A stretch of DNA of 64,000 nucleotides from positions 2,170,001 to 2,234,000 of the forward strand of contig NZ_CP183834.1 in NCBI RefSeq assembly GCF_049675895.1, given 5' to 3'. The DNA is from Ampullimonas aquatilis (GTDB lineage: Bacteria; Pseudomonadota; Gammaproteobacteria; Burkholderiales; Burkholderiaceae_D). Each line of letters opens with the position of its first letter. Positions within the stretch are counted from its first letter, which is position 1. Below are positions 24,483 through 34,100 of this stretch, piece after piece. The notes beneath the pieces were generated by a model. It ran no database searches, was not told where the DNA came from, and was given only the letters and a program-made list of their open reading frames with translations. The position numbers and the translations under genes were made by a program.

Positions 24483-26162
24483 TCAAAATTTCAAATTCAT
24501 ATCTACTTGCAATATATCTATTGCCAACGGTGGTCCTGTAATTTCATCGCTACTTAACCAACGCAATGTTAATAATGAATTATCCTTAACAGCGTAAGTG
24601 CCTCCAAGGATATATCCTTTTGCATTGGTTCCGCCCAGATGAAACTCTGTATCTGTAAATGCATCAAGCACCGCATCTGCACCTAAATAACGATAGCTAC
24701 CAAAGAGTTGCCAGTCTCCTTGCTTCGATGGCTGTAAATCTCCCAAACCTAATTTAAGAAAATAACCTGTGGTTTGGCTATCTACATTAAACCCACTGCG
24801 GGCCTTGACGGCATCTGTATTCCAACCAATATTTCTTACCCAGTCAGCGCTTAGAAACACATATTTTCCACCTTGAACAGGGACATCAGCCGTTGCCGTC
24901 ATATCAAGTAGTCGATAATTTCCAGCAAGTGCGTAAAGAGCCGACGCTGGATCAGTACTAGAAACTCTGATGTTATAAAGCGTATTGCCTTTCTGTAAAT
25001 ATGTCGGCGCACTATTATCATTGATATGCAAATCTGTATCATTTCGCATACCAGTAACGTTCTGGTATCCATACCAAGCTAGCCCCCAGCGTAGATGAGA
25101 ATCACCATGTGTCCACTCACTGCCTACTTGTGCTCCAAATAACCATTTATCATGATTAGAGTTTGCTAGTTCCTGTAATGGAAACAGCCCTACCAAAGCA
25201 TATGGCGCTACAGTATTGGATAATGATTTTTGATACCGCATAGCCACTCCATCAAAACCAAGATCAGGAGCCCAGATCAACTCTGTGGATAGAAATGGAT
25301 TTGCGATTCGACCACCCCAAAAATCAACATGATCATTTACCCGCCAATGCATCCAGGCGCGATCCAGTTGCATTTGATACCGCCCACCGTAGCTACCCAA
25401 AGTCTGATTTGAAGAAATAGGATCTGTATTAATGCTCGTACTCAAACGTAATTTGATATCAACGTCTTTGGTGACATTGATGCTGGTTCCTAATCTGGCT
25501 CTCAACATCAGTCGGTCGCGCTCAGGGGAAACATTTTCTGCTCCATCGGTATAGAGGAAAGGATTATTGATCGCCTCAGTTCCGGCCAGATTTATTGCCT
25601 GATAATTTTTGATATTGGTACTGTTATTTTTACCGAACTGCTCACCCTGAAAGCGTAACCTCATATCTCCCTCCCACGAAAAATGGTCTACCCACTCGGG
25701 TACGGCACCCGGTGTAGCCCAACCTTCTCTATGTGCCTGTGCTATTACTTCATTACGGATATCTTCTCTCAACTGTTGCTTAACAATCTCGGGAACATAT
25801 TGAACATGTGCAGATGGAACAGAAGGAATTGATGTTGCAGGGGCTATTTTCAGCGATAAAGGATCAATGAGTTGTTCTGACTTTTTATTTTGCAACAATG
25901 CACGAGCTTGGGCTTGCTGCATAAGTTCTCCAGCCTTTTCTCTCGAAAGCAATCCCTGCTCTACTAAAGCATTTACCAACGCCATAGCGAGTTCTCGTCC
26001 TTGATCACCACTCTGTTGGTCAGCAAATGCGGGAATACATATAGTGAACACCGTCATAAAAAATCCTGACATACCGATCCATCGAAAGAAGCACCCTTTG
26101 ATGACGCTCTTCATATTGATAAATTGGATTTTATTCATAGTAATGTTGTTCATCATAATCAT
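24483..26162 (-). CDS. Putative outer-membrane porin
   Basis: A 559-residue protein. A long signal region ends in ICIPAFA, then a helical, probably coiled periplasmic part (about residues 50-160, VNALVEQGLLSREKAGELMQ) and a beta-barrel that starts near FSWEGDMRLRFQGEQF and ends in the C-terminal Phe of DMNLKF. This resembles the uncharacterised 'putative porin' family. It is the last gene of the two-partner secretion operon, 8 bases after the TonB-like gene. The operon suggests it forms the outer-membrane partner for the ExbB/ExbD/TonB-like set, or a channel for what they handle. Confidence 0.82.
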   Translation of the reverse strand: MIMMNNITMNKIQFINMKSVIKGCFFRWIGMSGFFMTVFTICIPAFADQQSGDQGRELAMALVNALVEQGLLSREKAGELMQQAQARALLQNKKSEQLIDPLSLKIAPATSIPSVPSAHVQYVPEIVKQQLREDIRNEVIAQAHREGWATPGAVPEWVDHFSWEGDMRLRFQGEQFGKNNSTNIKNYQAINLAGTEAINNPFLYTDGAENVSPERDRLMLRARLGTSINVTKDVDIKLRLSTSINTDPISSNQTLGSYGGRYQMQLDRAWMHWRVNDHVDFWGGRIANPFLSTELIWAPDLGFDGVAMRYQKSLSNTVAPYALVGLFPLQELANSNHDKWLFGAQVGSEWTHGDSHLRWGLAWYGYQNVTGMRNDTDLHINDNSAPTYLQKGNTLYNIRVSSTDPASALYALAGNYRLLDMTATADVPVQGGKYVFLSADWVRNIGWNTDAVKARSGFNVDSQTTGYFLKLGLGDLQPSKQGDWQLFGSYRYLGADAVLDAFTDTEFHLGGTNAKGYILGGTYAVKDNSLLTLRWLSSDEITGPPLAIDILQVDMNLKF

Positions 26163-26170
26163 AAGGATCG

Positions 26171-26929
26171 CTAAGGGGTTGATGATGTCAGATTAGTAAT
26201 ACGCATAACCACCGGCTGGGGTAATCCAAGTGGCGGAGTCTCCGCTACTCGCATTAATTTACGCAGAGTTAGCTCTAGGTCATTGCAGTGATCAGTAGAT
26301 TTTGTTACGACACCTTCGTTTCGGCTATTCACATCAGTTGTTGAAACCTCTATACGCTCCATACTTCCATCTGTACTCAACCAAACACGAACCATGCAAC
26401 CATAATTACTGCTACGCAATTCAGTCTGTTTTCCTAATCGCTCCTGAAGCTGTCTCTGCAATCGGTTTACATATAGATCCCATTGCATCCGCCCTCCAGA
26501 TCCAGCATTGTTAAGACCTAGAATTTGCGTTCCATACTCCTGGCTAATCGTCCCTGTAGCAATATCACCAACATCTGTTCCTGCTTCGCCTTCCATGCGT
26601 AATTGGCGGGCATCATTCGGTGTTGGATTAGAACTCTTCAGCTGTGGTACTTCCAACGCAGAGACTGGACTAGGAGACAAAGCAGACGTAGTTTCCTTTT
26701 TTGGTTGCTCAATAAGTTTGGGTAAAGGATGAGGTAGATCAGGTTCCAACGTCATTTTTGTGTATTGCCGAGGTCTAGTATTGGATGCGTGTTCACTACC
26801 TTTAAAAAATCGCATAACCAGGAAAACTGCAACAATAAGCAAGACAATCCAGCTGATATTCAATATACGCAAAGTCCAACGGATAAATCCACTCTTTTCT
26901 CCTTCCGTCAGCAACGCACCAGTTTCCAC
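26171..26929 (-). CDS. TonB-like energy transducer
   Basis: A 252-residue protein with one N-terminal membrane helix (residues about 20-43, ILNISWIVLLIVAVFLVMRF), a Pro/Ser-rich spacer that is shorter than in classical TonB, and a C-terminal domain (MQWDLYVNRLQRQLQERLGK ... YGCMVRVWLSTDGSMERIEV) in the TonB/TolA C-domain style. It follows two exbD genes and an exbB-type gene, which supports the role of passing proton-motive energy to an outer-membrane protein. Its client is more likely the neighbouring porin or FhaC-type protein than a siderophore receptor, as none is present. Confidence 0.75.
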   Translation of the reverse strand: METGALLTEGEKSGFIRWTLRILNISWIVLLIVAVFLVMRFFKGSEHASNTRPRQYTKMTLEPDLPHPLPKLIEQPKKETTSALSPSPVSALEVPQLKSSNPTPNDARQLRMEGEAGTDVGDIATGTISQEYGTQILGLNNAGSGGRMQWDLYVNRLQRQLQERLGKQTELRSSNYGCMVRVWLSTDGSMERIEVSTTDVNSRNEGVVTKSTDHCNDLELTLRKLMRVAETPPLGLPQPVVMRITNLTSSTP

Positions 26930-26937
26930 AATTCACC

Positions 26938-27339
26938 TCAAGTACCGATACGAGCAGTAACCAAGCCCATGTTGACGTGCAACCTATCGCATAGATCTAT
27001 TAAGATCATTACTTGCTCATATTGATTACTACGATTCCCCTTGATCAAAACATGAATCTGACTGTCACGCTCACGTAAATTAACCAGTGCTGTCTCAAGT
27101 TCAAACCGTGTCTTTCCTGCTCCATCCAGGAACAATTGGCCTTTCTCATTCATTTGAATGACGTGAGGAGGGGATTTTTCAACCTGGGTGGTTTTACTAG
27201 GTTTTGGAAGATTAATATTTAATCCCTGAATGGATGCTGTAGTCATAATTATGAATACAACCAATAAGACATATGCCAGATCGAGCATTGGCGTAACATT
27301 GATCGTGTCATAAAGTGATGAATTATTTTTAATCTGCAT
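26938..27339 (-). CDS. exbD: ExbD/TolR-type protein, second copy
   Basis: A 133-residue biopolymer-transport protein. DTINVTPMLDLAYVLLVVFI is the membrane helix with the proton-carrying Asp; the rest is the periplasmic domain. It lies 15 bases after the first exbD and 8 before the tonB-like gene. It is about half identical by eye to its neighbour, especially in the helix, which suggests tandem duplication followed by specialisation. Confidence 0.9.
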   Translation of the reverse strand: MQIKNNSSLYDTINVTPMLDLAYVLLVVFIIMTTASIQGLNINLPKPSKTTQVEKSPPHVIQMNEKGQLFLDGAGKTRFELETALVNLRERDSQIHVLIKGNRSNQYEQVMILIDLCDRLHVNMGLVTARIGT

Positions 27340-27354
27340 TTTAATAATAGACTT

Positions 27355-27762
27355 TTAACTCTGTCGGCGTGTAGCTAAACCAATTTGTGTGATGCTTAAA
27401 TGTTTAAGCACCTCCATAATGTCCATCACTATTGCGTAAGATGCCTGTGAATCACCTCTGAAGACTACTGGAAAGTTAGGATTCAACGATTTACGAATCT
27501 GCAGTTGATTGGCCAATTGTTCTAGAGTGACTGGATTTGCATTGAGATATATTTGCCCATCGCGAGTAACAGTAATCGCTTGAGTCTTATGACTGTCCAG
27601 ATTGTTAGCGGCTGTGCTGGCTGGCATATTTATCCGAACACCCTGAATTGAAACAGTCGTAAGAATGATAAAAATGACTAACAATACATAAGCAAGATCG
27701 AGCATTGGTGTGATATTGATATCACTATAGGCAATATGTTTACTACGAGACTTCATCATCAT
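27355..27762 (-). CDS. exbD: ExbD/TolR-type protein, first copy
   Basis: A 135-residue protein with SDINITPMLDLAYVLLVIFI as the single membrane helix and proton-path Asp, followed by a periplasmic domain. It starts 3 bases after the stop of the ExbB-like gene. Two ExbD proteins next to one ExbB-type channel could form a mixed dimer inside the channel ring. Confidence 0.9.
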   Translation of the reverse strand: MMMKSRSKHIAYSDINITPMLDLAYVLLVIFIILTTVSIQGVRINMPASTAANNLDSHKTQAITVTRDGQIYLNANPVTLEQLANQLQIRKSLNPNFPVVFRGDSQASYAIVMDIMEVLKHLSITQIGLATRRQS

Positions 27763-27765
27763 TTA

Positions 27766-29553
27766 TTAAATGGTATAAATTTCAGCGATGCATGGAATAA
27801 ATTCATCGACAAACATATCCATCTCGTCAACTAAATTTTGTATTCTTGATGATAGCCAGTTATAAGCAAACAAAGATGGAATGGCCACTGACAGGCCAGC
27901 CACTGTAGCCAACAAAGCAGCCGCTATACCTGGTGCAATGGCGTTAATATTTACATCACCGGCTGCAGCAATAGCAGCAAATGTAATCATCACACCCATT
28001 ACGGTACCCAGTAATCCAATAAATGGTCCACCTGAAATAGCAATGGAGAGTAATACCATACGAGCATTCAATCGATGAGTTTGTCTCGTTTTCTCAGAAT
28101 CGACAAAAGCCCTGATTGCCACAATAGACTGCGGAGATAAAACCATACGTAATCCAGATTTGGTAGTTTTACCTGAATTACGTCGACTCAGCTCACGAAA
28201 GCCAACCTGATATAGCTTCATTAAAGTACTGTCAGCTAGTTCCCGAACATCTTTTGGTTTTAATTCAGCCAATTTCTGTCCATCAAGTGCACTTTGAAAC
28301 CAATCAAGAAAATCAGCATTAGCGCGTGTCACTCGCTTGACTAAATAGACTCTATTCAGCATAACAAATATGGCAATAATCAGCATTAGCATCAGTAACG
28401 CAATGACGATCCATGCATCAGTTGTCAGGTTTGAAATCAAGATGCTGAAATAGTTATGTCCCTCTGATGAAGCATCCTCATCTGTTAAAACAGTGATCAA
28501 TCGCGAATCTGGTTTCTGAGCCAATACCGTTGCATGAACCCAGTCTGAAGAGCGAACTTCATCCGATAATTCGACTTGATCTATTAATCCAACCAGCCCG
28601 GTACCCAATCGAACTTCGGAATTTACATCTGGCAATGATGCTTTAGCTTGCGCTACACTTTGTCCATCAACATAGAGTACGGCTCGTCCTGAACCGATAG
28701 AAACACCCAAATGATGCCAAGTCTGTGCTTGTATTTGTCCGCCAACTATATCAATTGGTAACCCATGTGCCTCTATATGGACATGCAATTGACCATCTTT
28801 AATTTCCACTCGCAATCCCTGATCCTTGGCTCGTTGCTCATAAATAATGGCTGGTCGACTTATATCAGAAAGCTTAATCCAAACAAACAAAGTTAAAGCG
28901 CCGTCATTTTTCAATTGCAGTACATCAGCATGAGGTAACACAATTGGTGCTTCTTGTAAGGCGGCCGCATTTCCCAATATACCGGCTTGATCAAGCTTGG
29001 GTATATCGGATATATCATTGTGATATATGCTGGTGTCGTGTTGCCCAGATCCATCGAATGAAAGCACTGCCACATGATGTTCATCATAAATTGCACTTTT
29101 AGCGTTTATTTTTTCTGCCTCTCCTTGGATATCTGTTTTCAGACGGTCTGCCTGTAAATCAAGTGTCAGTTGTGGATCTTTTGAGGATAATGTTGGAATT
29201 TTTATCCATAACAATCCCAACTCATTTAATGGGTCCCATCTTTCGATATGAATTGGGATTTCATCATGCCCATTTTGAGAAAAAACACTTAAATCTTTAC
29301 CATCATCGCGCACATCAAAAAAATCAAAATTCCCACTATGTAATCTGAGTGGTATAACTAATCCAGTTAGTGGTTCGCTTAACTTCAATCCACTTGATTC
29401 GAAATCAATTTTTATCTTATGCTCGACCAGGGTTTCCTTATCTGCGAATGCCGTTGGCATCACGATAAAAGTAAAAAACAAAATCAGCAAACCTTGTCTA
29501 ATCAATTTCTCAGCATAAGACGTGGCCGAAAATAAACAATACTTTAATAACAT
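27766..29553 (-). CDS. ExbB/TolQ/MotA channel protein fused to DUF2341 and LamG-like domains
   Basis: A 595-residue fusion. A signal peptide (ending PTAFA) leads to a DUF2341-like segment (about residues 50-150) and a LamG/concanavalin-like domain (about 200-345: ALTLFVWIKLSDISRPAIIY ... RVEIKDGQLHV ... TWHHLGVSIG ... AVLYVDGQSV). A membrane helix follows near 375-400 (IVIALLMLMLIIAIFVMLNR), and then the MotA/TolQ/ExbB domain to the end (GGPFIGLLGTVMGVMITFAA; AIAPGIAAALLATVAGLSVA; IPSLFAYN). So a periplasmic carbohydrate- or protein-binding head sits on an ExbB channel. It begins 1 base after the FhaC-type gene. Confidence 0.88.
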   Translation of the reverse strand: MLLKYCLFSATSYAEKLIRQGLLILFFTFIVMPTAFADKETLVEHKIKIDFESSGLKLSEPLTGLVIPLRLHSGNFDFFDVRDDGKDLSVFSQNGHDEIPIHIERWDPLNELGLLWIKIPTLSSKDPQLTLDLQADRLKTDIQGEAEKINAKSAIYDEHHVAVLSFDGSGQHDTSIYHNDISDIPKLDQAGILGNAAALQEAPIVLPHADVLQLKNDGALTLFVWIKLSDISRPAIIYEQRAKDQGLRVEIKDGQLHVHIEAHGLPIDIVGGQIQAQTWHHLGVSIGSGRAVLYVDGQSVAQAKASLPDVNSEVRLGTGLVGLIDQVELSDEVRSSDWVHATVLAQKPDSRLITVLTDEDASSEGHNYFSILISNLTTDAWIVIALLMLMLIIAIFVMLNRVYLVKRVTRANADFLDWFQSALDGQKLAELKPKDVRELADSTLMKLYQVGFRELSRRNSGKTTKSGLRMVLSPQSIVAIRAFVDSEKTRQTHRLNARMVLLSIAISGGPFIGLLGTVMGVMITFAAIAAAGDVNINAIAPGIAAALLATVAGLSVAIPSLFAYNWLSSRIQNLVDEMDMFVDEFIPCIAEIYTI

Positions 29554-29554
29554 T

Positions 29555-31177
29555 TCAAAACTCCATGACTAAACGGCTATGCAATCTGATTTGCTGATGT
29601 CCATCAGAATCAGGCAATAATGGTCTGGCAATATCAAAAAATGTACTCAGATGTCGTTTAACCTGCAAACGGAATCCCAAACCCAAGCTAGCCAACCTAA
29701 AGTGAGTAGTCTGTGAAGGTAAAGGCTCAAGAATCGATGCTGTGGCCCAGTCGTAAAAAGCTAGCCAGCGTAAATCACTCCCACCTGAGCCGATCAACCA
29801 TAAAGGCAACTTAATGGAAGCCGATTGCCACTCTAACGAGCCATTCAAACCTCTATCTCCTATCCTTGCAGCTTCTGTATAACCACGAACACTTTCAGCT
29901 CCTCCAATTGCATATTGATCATTACTAATCAAAGGCTGACTACTCCATTGGCTACCACCACGAAAGATCAAACGGGAATGTCCAATTGGGAAAATCGTTT
30001 CCAGATCTCCTCGAATGTAAAGGTAGCTCGCCAGTGCCTTATAGCGATTGTTTTCAAATTGAAAATCATCATTACCCAAGCCACGCAATGAAAAATTTGC
30101 GGCTAACCCAACGTTATTCTGTACGCCATCCTCTGTTAATCCTCTGGCGTGCCACTGTAATTGCCAAGGTAGATAATGAATCGGCGTTTTATAACCTGAC
30201 GTGGATGAACCGGCACTTAAGTTAACTGTTTGCTCAAAGGATTTGTAATCAAGTCCAGCGGATAAAGTGTGGGTCCAGTTACCTTGACTAATACCATGAC
30301 TATTCCAGCGTACGCCAAAAACTGTTCCAACACCGAGAACACTAATATCACCTACAGTACTAGCTGCACTATCTGATTGAAGTGCATATAAAGCAATACT
30401 CGCATCGTTCCAGGGCATAACATAACTGGCATGCCATACTGTAGTTTGGTCACTGTGACCAGGTGCGGTAGTGAAATTCAACCCTATACTGTGTCCTTGC
30501 TGCCAAAGATTGTCATAGTGAATGCCGCTGTTAATACGAGCATGAGGGGTATTTTGGCTGTATCGGTCACTGAGCTCCACACTCCCATGCAAAGGTAATT
30601 GATCCTGCACCTTTAACTCAGCATCGACGCTACCTAAAATCTTGCCTTCTCGTAATACTGGCACGACCTGTAAATCATTATTAAGATTGATCTGCCCCAA
30701 TTCTTTTTGCATCAAGTTGAAATCAGGCACTTTGCCTGGTTGAACTTCGGTCACTTGTTCAATAATTTTTTGCTGAGAATGGTACTGTGAGCCTGAAACT
30801 CTTAGGCGTTCTATGTACCCTTCTGTCACTTGAAGCCGAACACGTCCATCCTTTAATTCTTGTGGTGGTACATCCACATAGACTGTGAGATAACCGGCAG
30901 CATGATAAAAGTTTTCCAGCGATTTTCTTGCTGCATCAATATCCGACATACTCCGCTCTGATCCTAAAAATGGATAAAGCGCATTTTCAAGATCACGTTG
31001 CGAAAGTTGTGTATTGCCGTCGATTTGAAAATCAAGCAAATCAAATACCTGTCTGGCCGATATTTTCTGTATTTTGTTGTTGCTTGACTTCTCCTTATCA
31101 TCAGCGAAAGCTGTTGATAAGTATGAAAGAAAAACTAATATTAAAAGAGCAAATTTGCCACTTTGATCAAGGGCCAT
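29555..31177 (-). CDS. Two-partner secretion outer-membrane transporter (FhaC/ShlB family)
   Basis: From the ATG at 31177 it is 540 residues with signal peptide MALDQSGKFALLILVFLSYL then STAFA; this start overlaps the exoprotein gene by 11 bases with GAGG upstream. A start at 31246 is open but would overlap more. After the signal come the ShlB-type POTRA domains (FQIDGNTQLSQRDLENALYP; GRVRLQVTEGYIERLRVSGS) and a 16-strand Omp85-type barrel containing the conserved GGAESVRGY loop motif, ending in Phe (RLVMEF). It should translocate the 3271-residue exoprotein next to it. Confidence 0.92.
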   Translation of the reverse strand: MALDQSGKFALLILVFLSYLSTAFADDKEKSSNNKIQKISARQVFDLLDFQIDGNTQLSQRDLENALYPFLGSERSMSDIDAARKSLENFYHAAGYLTVYVDVPPQELKDGRVRLQVTEGYIERLRVSGSQYHSQQKIIEQVTEVQPGKVPDFNLMQKELGQINLNNDLQVVPVLREGKILGSVDAELKVQDQLPLHGSVELSDRYSQNTPHARINSGIHYDNLWQQGHSIGLNFTTAPGHSDQTTVWHASYVMPWNDASIALYALQSDSAASTVGDISVLGVGTVFGVRWNSHGISQGNWTHTLSAGLDYKSFEQTVNLSAGSSTSGYKTPIHYLPWQLQWHARGLTEDGVQNNVGLAANFSLRGLGNDDFQFENNRYKALASYLYIRGDLETIFPIGHSRLIFRGGSQWSSQPLISNDQYAIGGAESVRGYTEAARIGDRGLNGSLEWQSASIKLPLWLIGSGGSDLRWLAFYDWATASILEPLPSQTTHFRLASLGLGFRLQVKRHLSTFFDIARPLLPDSDGHQQIRLHSRLVMEF

Positions 31178-34100
31178 AGCCAATGACCTCGACAGTAAAG
31201 GTTGAAAGTGCGCCATTACGCTTTTCAGCATCTGCTTGCCAAGCATCTAAAGTCGATTGCATCGCATTCGCCACATCAGTATTACTGCGAAGTGATGTCA
31301 ACCCAGCTGCGGGTGCCGTAGTGACTGGAACACCAACCACTTGACCCTGTGTAGCGATATTGTCAGCTCCCCGTATATTCAAGGCTGCAATAAAAAGATT
31401 ACCTTGTGAACGGATACCCGCTTCACCGGCATTGACAGTACCACGAGGGGCAATCAGATCCACATTACCTGCGGAAATAGTCGGATCAGTAACTAATACG
31501 CCAATACCACTGCCAGAAGCTGAAGCACTATTATCATATTCCACCGTACCATCTGATTTCGTTACAAGCGTTGGGAGTGGTGCATAAGCAGTCGTTTTCG
31601 CTCCACGTCCCGCATCAATACTGCCATTTTCTGACCAAATCAGAATATCCCCACCAGCCAACGTGAATACACGTGATTGATTAACCAAAAAATCTTTGTC
31701 TACCAGTGACTGCACATTGCCACCTTTGACTGTCACGATACCCAATTCCGAAGCAACTTTACTCAATCCAGATGGCGGATTTGCAAGACCTTCATTGACG
31801 GCTCCACCCGGGACTAATAAGTTAACATCGCCGCCACGCTGAGTCTTCACTTGACTCAGATAAAGCCTCAAGTCGCCTCTATAATCACTCGATGGAAACA
31901 GGACAGAAATTGCTTTGTTACCACGTTGATAGTCTGAGGTATTGTGCGACACAGCTTCTGCACGCCCACTGGCCTGTAATTCGGCATATAAAACCTTCGC
32001 GGAGAAAGGCAATTGCTGCTGCAATGTCAATTGAAAAAAAGCCTGTAATGCCTCGGTAACGGTAAGCCCAGGTTGCCCCATATCGGCCATATACATTTGT
32101 AAATCTTGCCGATATTTACTCGCCTGGATACCCTCTGCGGCCACATAAGTAGCAATAAAATTATGAATCGCTGGTAAACGAACTGCACCAGTCGCATCTC
32201 GTCCCAACCCAACACTTAAGACTACACGAGCACCTTGATCGGGTAAACTTGCATTCTGAAGATTGCCATTACTGACAATACCAGTGGATGAACCAAGATC
32301 AAGATTTCGCCCAGCATTGATTTCAAATGTGCCCGCGCCAGCAATCGTGACACCTAAATTATTGGTTGCCAACCCACCAGAAGGATCTAGCGGACTGGTA
32401 AACAGAACATCACGACCGGCCTCAAACACACTAATGTCAGAGTTTTTCATGTTTTGAGCGGTCACACCCGCATTGACAATATCCTGCCCAGCACGAATAA
32501 CAACTGGCTCCACAAAATTACCCAGTTGATTAGTAGATGGCCCAACGACACTTCCTTTTACAGCATATAACCTTATCGGATCTGTATCATCTATGTGTAA
32601 TAGATTTTGCGTTGATGGAGTAATACCGTCCGCCAATAAATTAAACAAACCAGCCGGATGTTGTGTACTAGCAAGTTCAGTAAGCGGATTGATACCTGAC
32701 TCGGTTATAGTATTTTGCACAGTAACTGAACCATCTGCCAGCAAGTTCAAACCACCCTGAGCGGCAGGCAGAAGTGTCAGGCTATTAACACTAACATTTC
32801 CTTGCAAGGCAACCGCACTGACTTTACCTGGATACCATGTATAAACTTGTTTTTGAAACTGCGACCAACTAGATGATTGACCAATACTAGAATGTTTAAA
32901 TTTCGTATATGCCAATAGGGCGTTATTATTAAGCGTAGCATCACCTGATAGTGAAATTACACTAATATCACTGTTATCAGCATAAGTAGAAAAATAGCTA
33001 TTATTACGCCCCTGAACACCATTGTTACCAGGCGTCATCAAGGTTGGATTAAAGGTACCATCCAAGGTCAGGCCTCTGCTTGCTATTACACTGACACTTC
33101 CATTTCCAAGCCCCAGGATTGGAGCCAATCCCAAACTTCCTGTCGATATAGTACTTTTAGATAGGATTTGGGCATTTCCTTTCATTTCAGTAAAAACGCC
33201 ACCAGAAATATTTCCTTCTGCTGAGATTTTCAGATTACCACCACCAAGTACGATAGGATCAACGGCATCACCAGCCAAACGACCATTGGTTGCAATACTA
33301 GCGCTAATATCCTGGATATTTCCACCGGCATTAAGCGTCAGATTGCCACCACCCAGCACACCAATATTTTGTGCAAAGTCCTTATACGATACCCACCAGC
33401 TGCTACTGCCTGCACCGGTACCAAAACGATATAACCAATTGCTAGTATCTTGTGTACTGGCAGTCAGTCCGATGATGTTACCTTGTGAAAAAATGTCAAG
33501 ATCACCGCCATGCTCGCTATATTCAGCGTTATTCGGTGTTTTAAAATTGACAAGCGATGCTGCGGGAGTTCCGGCTGTGTAGAGTGCTGATGTGTTACTG
33601 GAAAATATCACATCGCTTCCAGCAGACACCTTGATTGAACCTGTACCCGTTCGAACTACTTTACCGGCCGCAATTTGTACCTTACCGTTTCCAGTAACAA
33701 CACTCAATGGGTTCGCTGAATTTAGATCGGCACCACCGACTAATCGATATGACCAGGATGGACCACCTTGCAAAGTGGCAATATTTGATATGTTACTGAA
33801 ACCATCACTAAGATTTGAATTAAGTATAAGATCACTTGCTGAACGCAAGGTGAGTGTACCTGCCTCACCACCAATACGGTTACTCGAAAAGAGGTTCCAG
33901 TCTGATGACAATAGCAGAGAATCTGTACTTTGTACTTCTACTCCTGGTGTAAGATGAAATACACTTTGCCCATTTACACCTAACCGTTCCAGTATTGTAT
34001 CGGCACCAGACATGAACTTAGAGATATCGTTCTGTACTTTGGACTGCGTCAGATTCGTCGTATTATTTGTATTACCTATACTCTTGATATCGGTATAAGT

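Noticed and set aside
31167..31500. CdiA-type toxin tip with immunity gene after the exoprotein
   Set aside because: No VENN-like boundary or small immunity gene is seen; the FhaC-type transporter gene overlaps the end directly.
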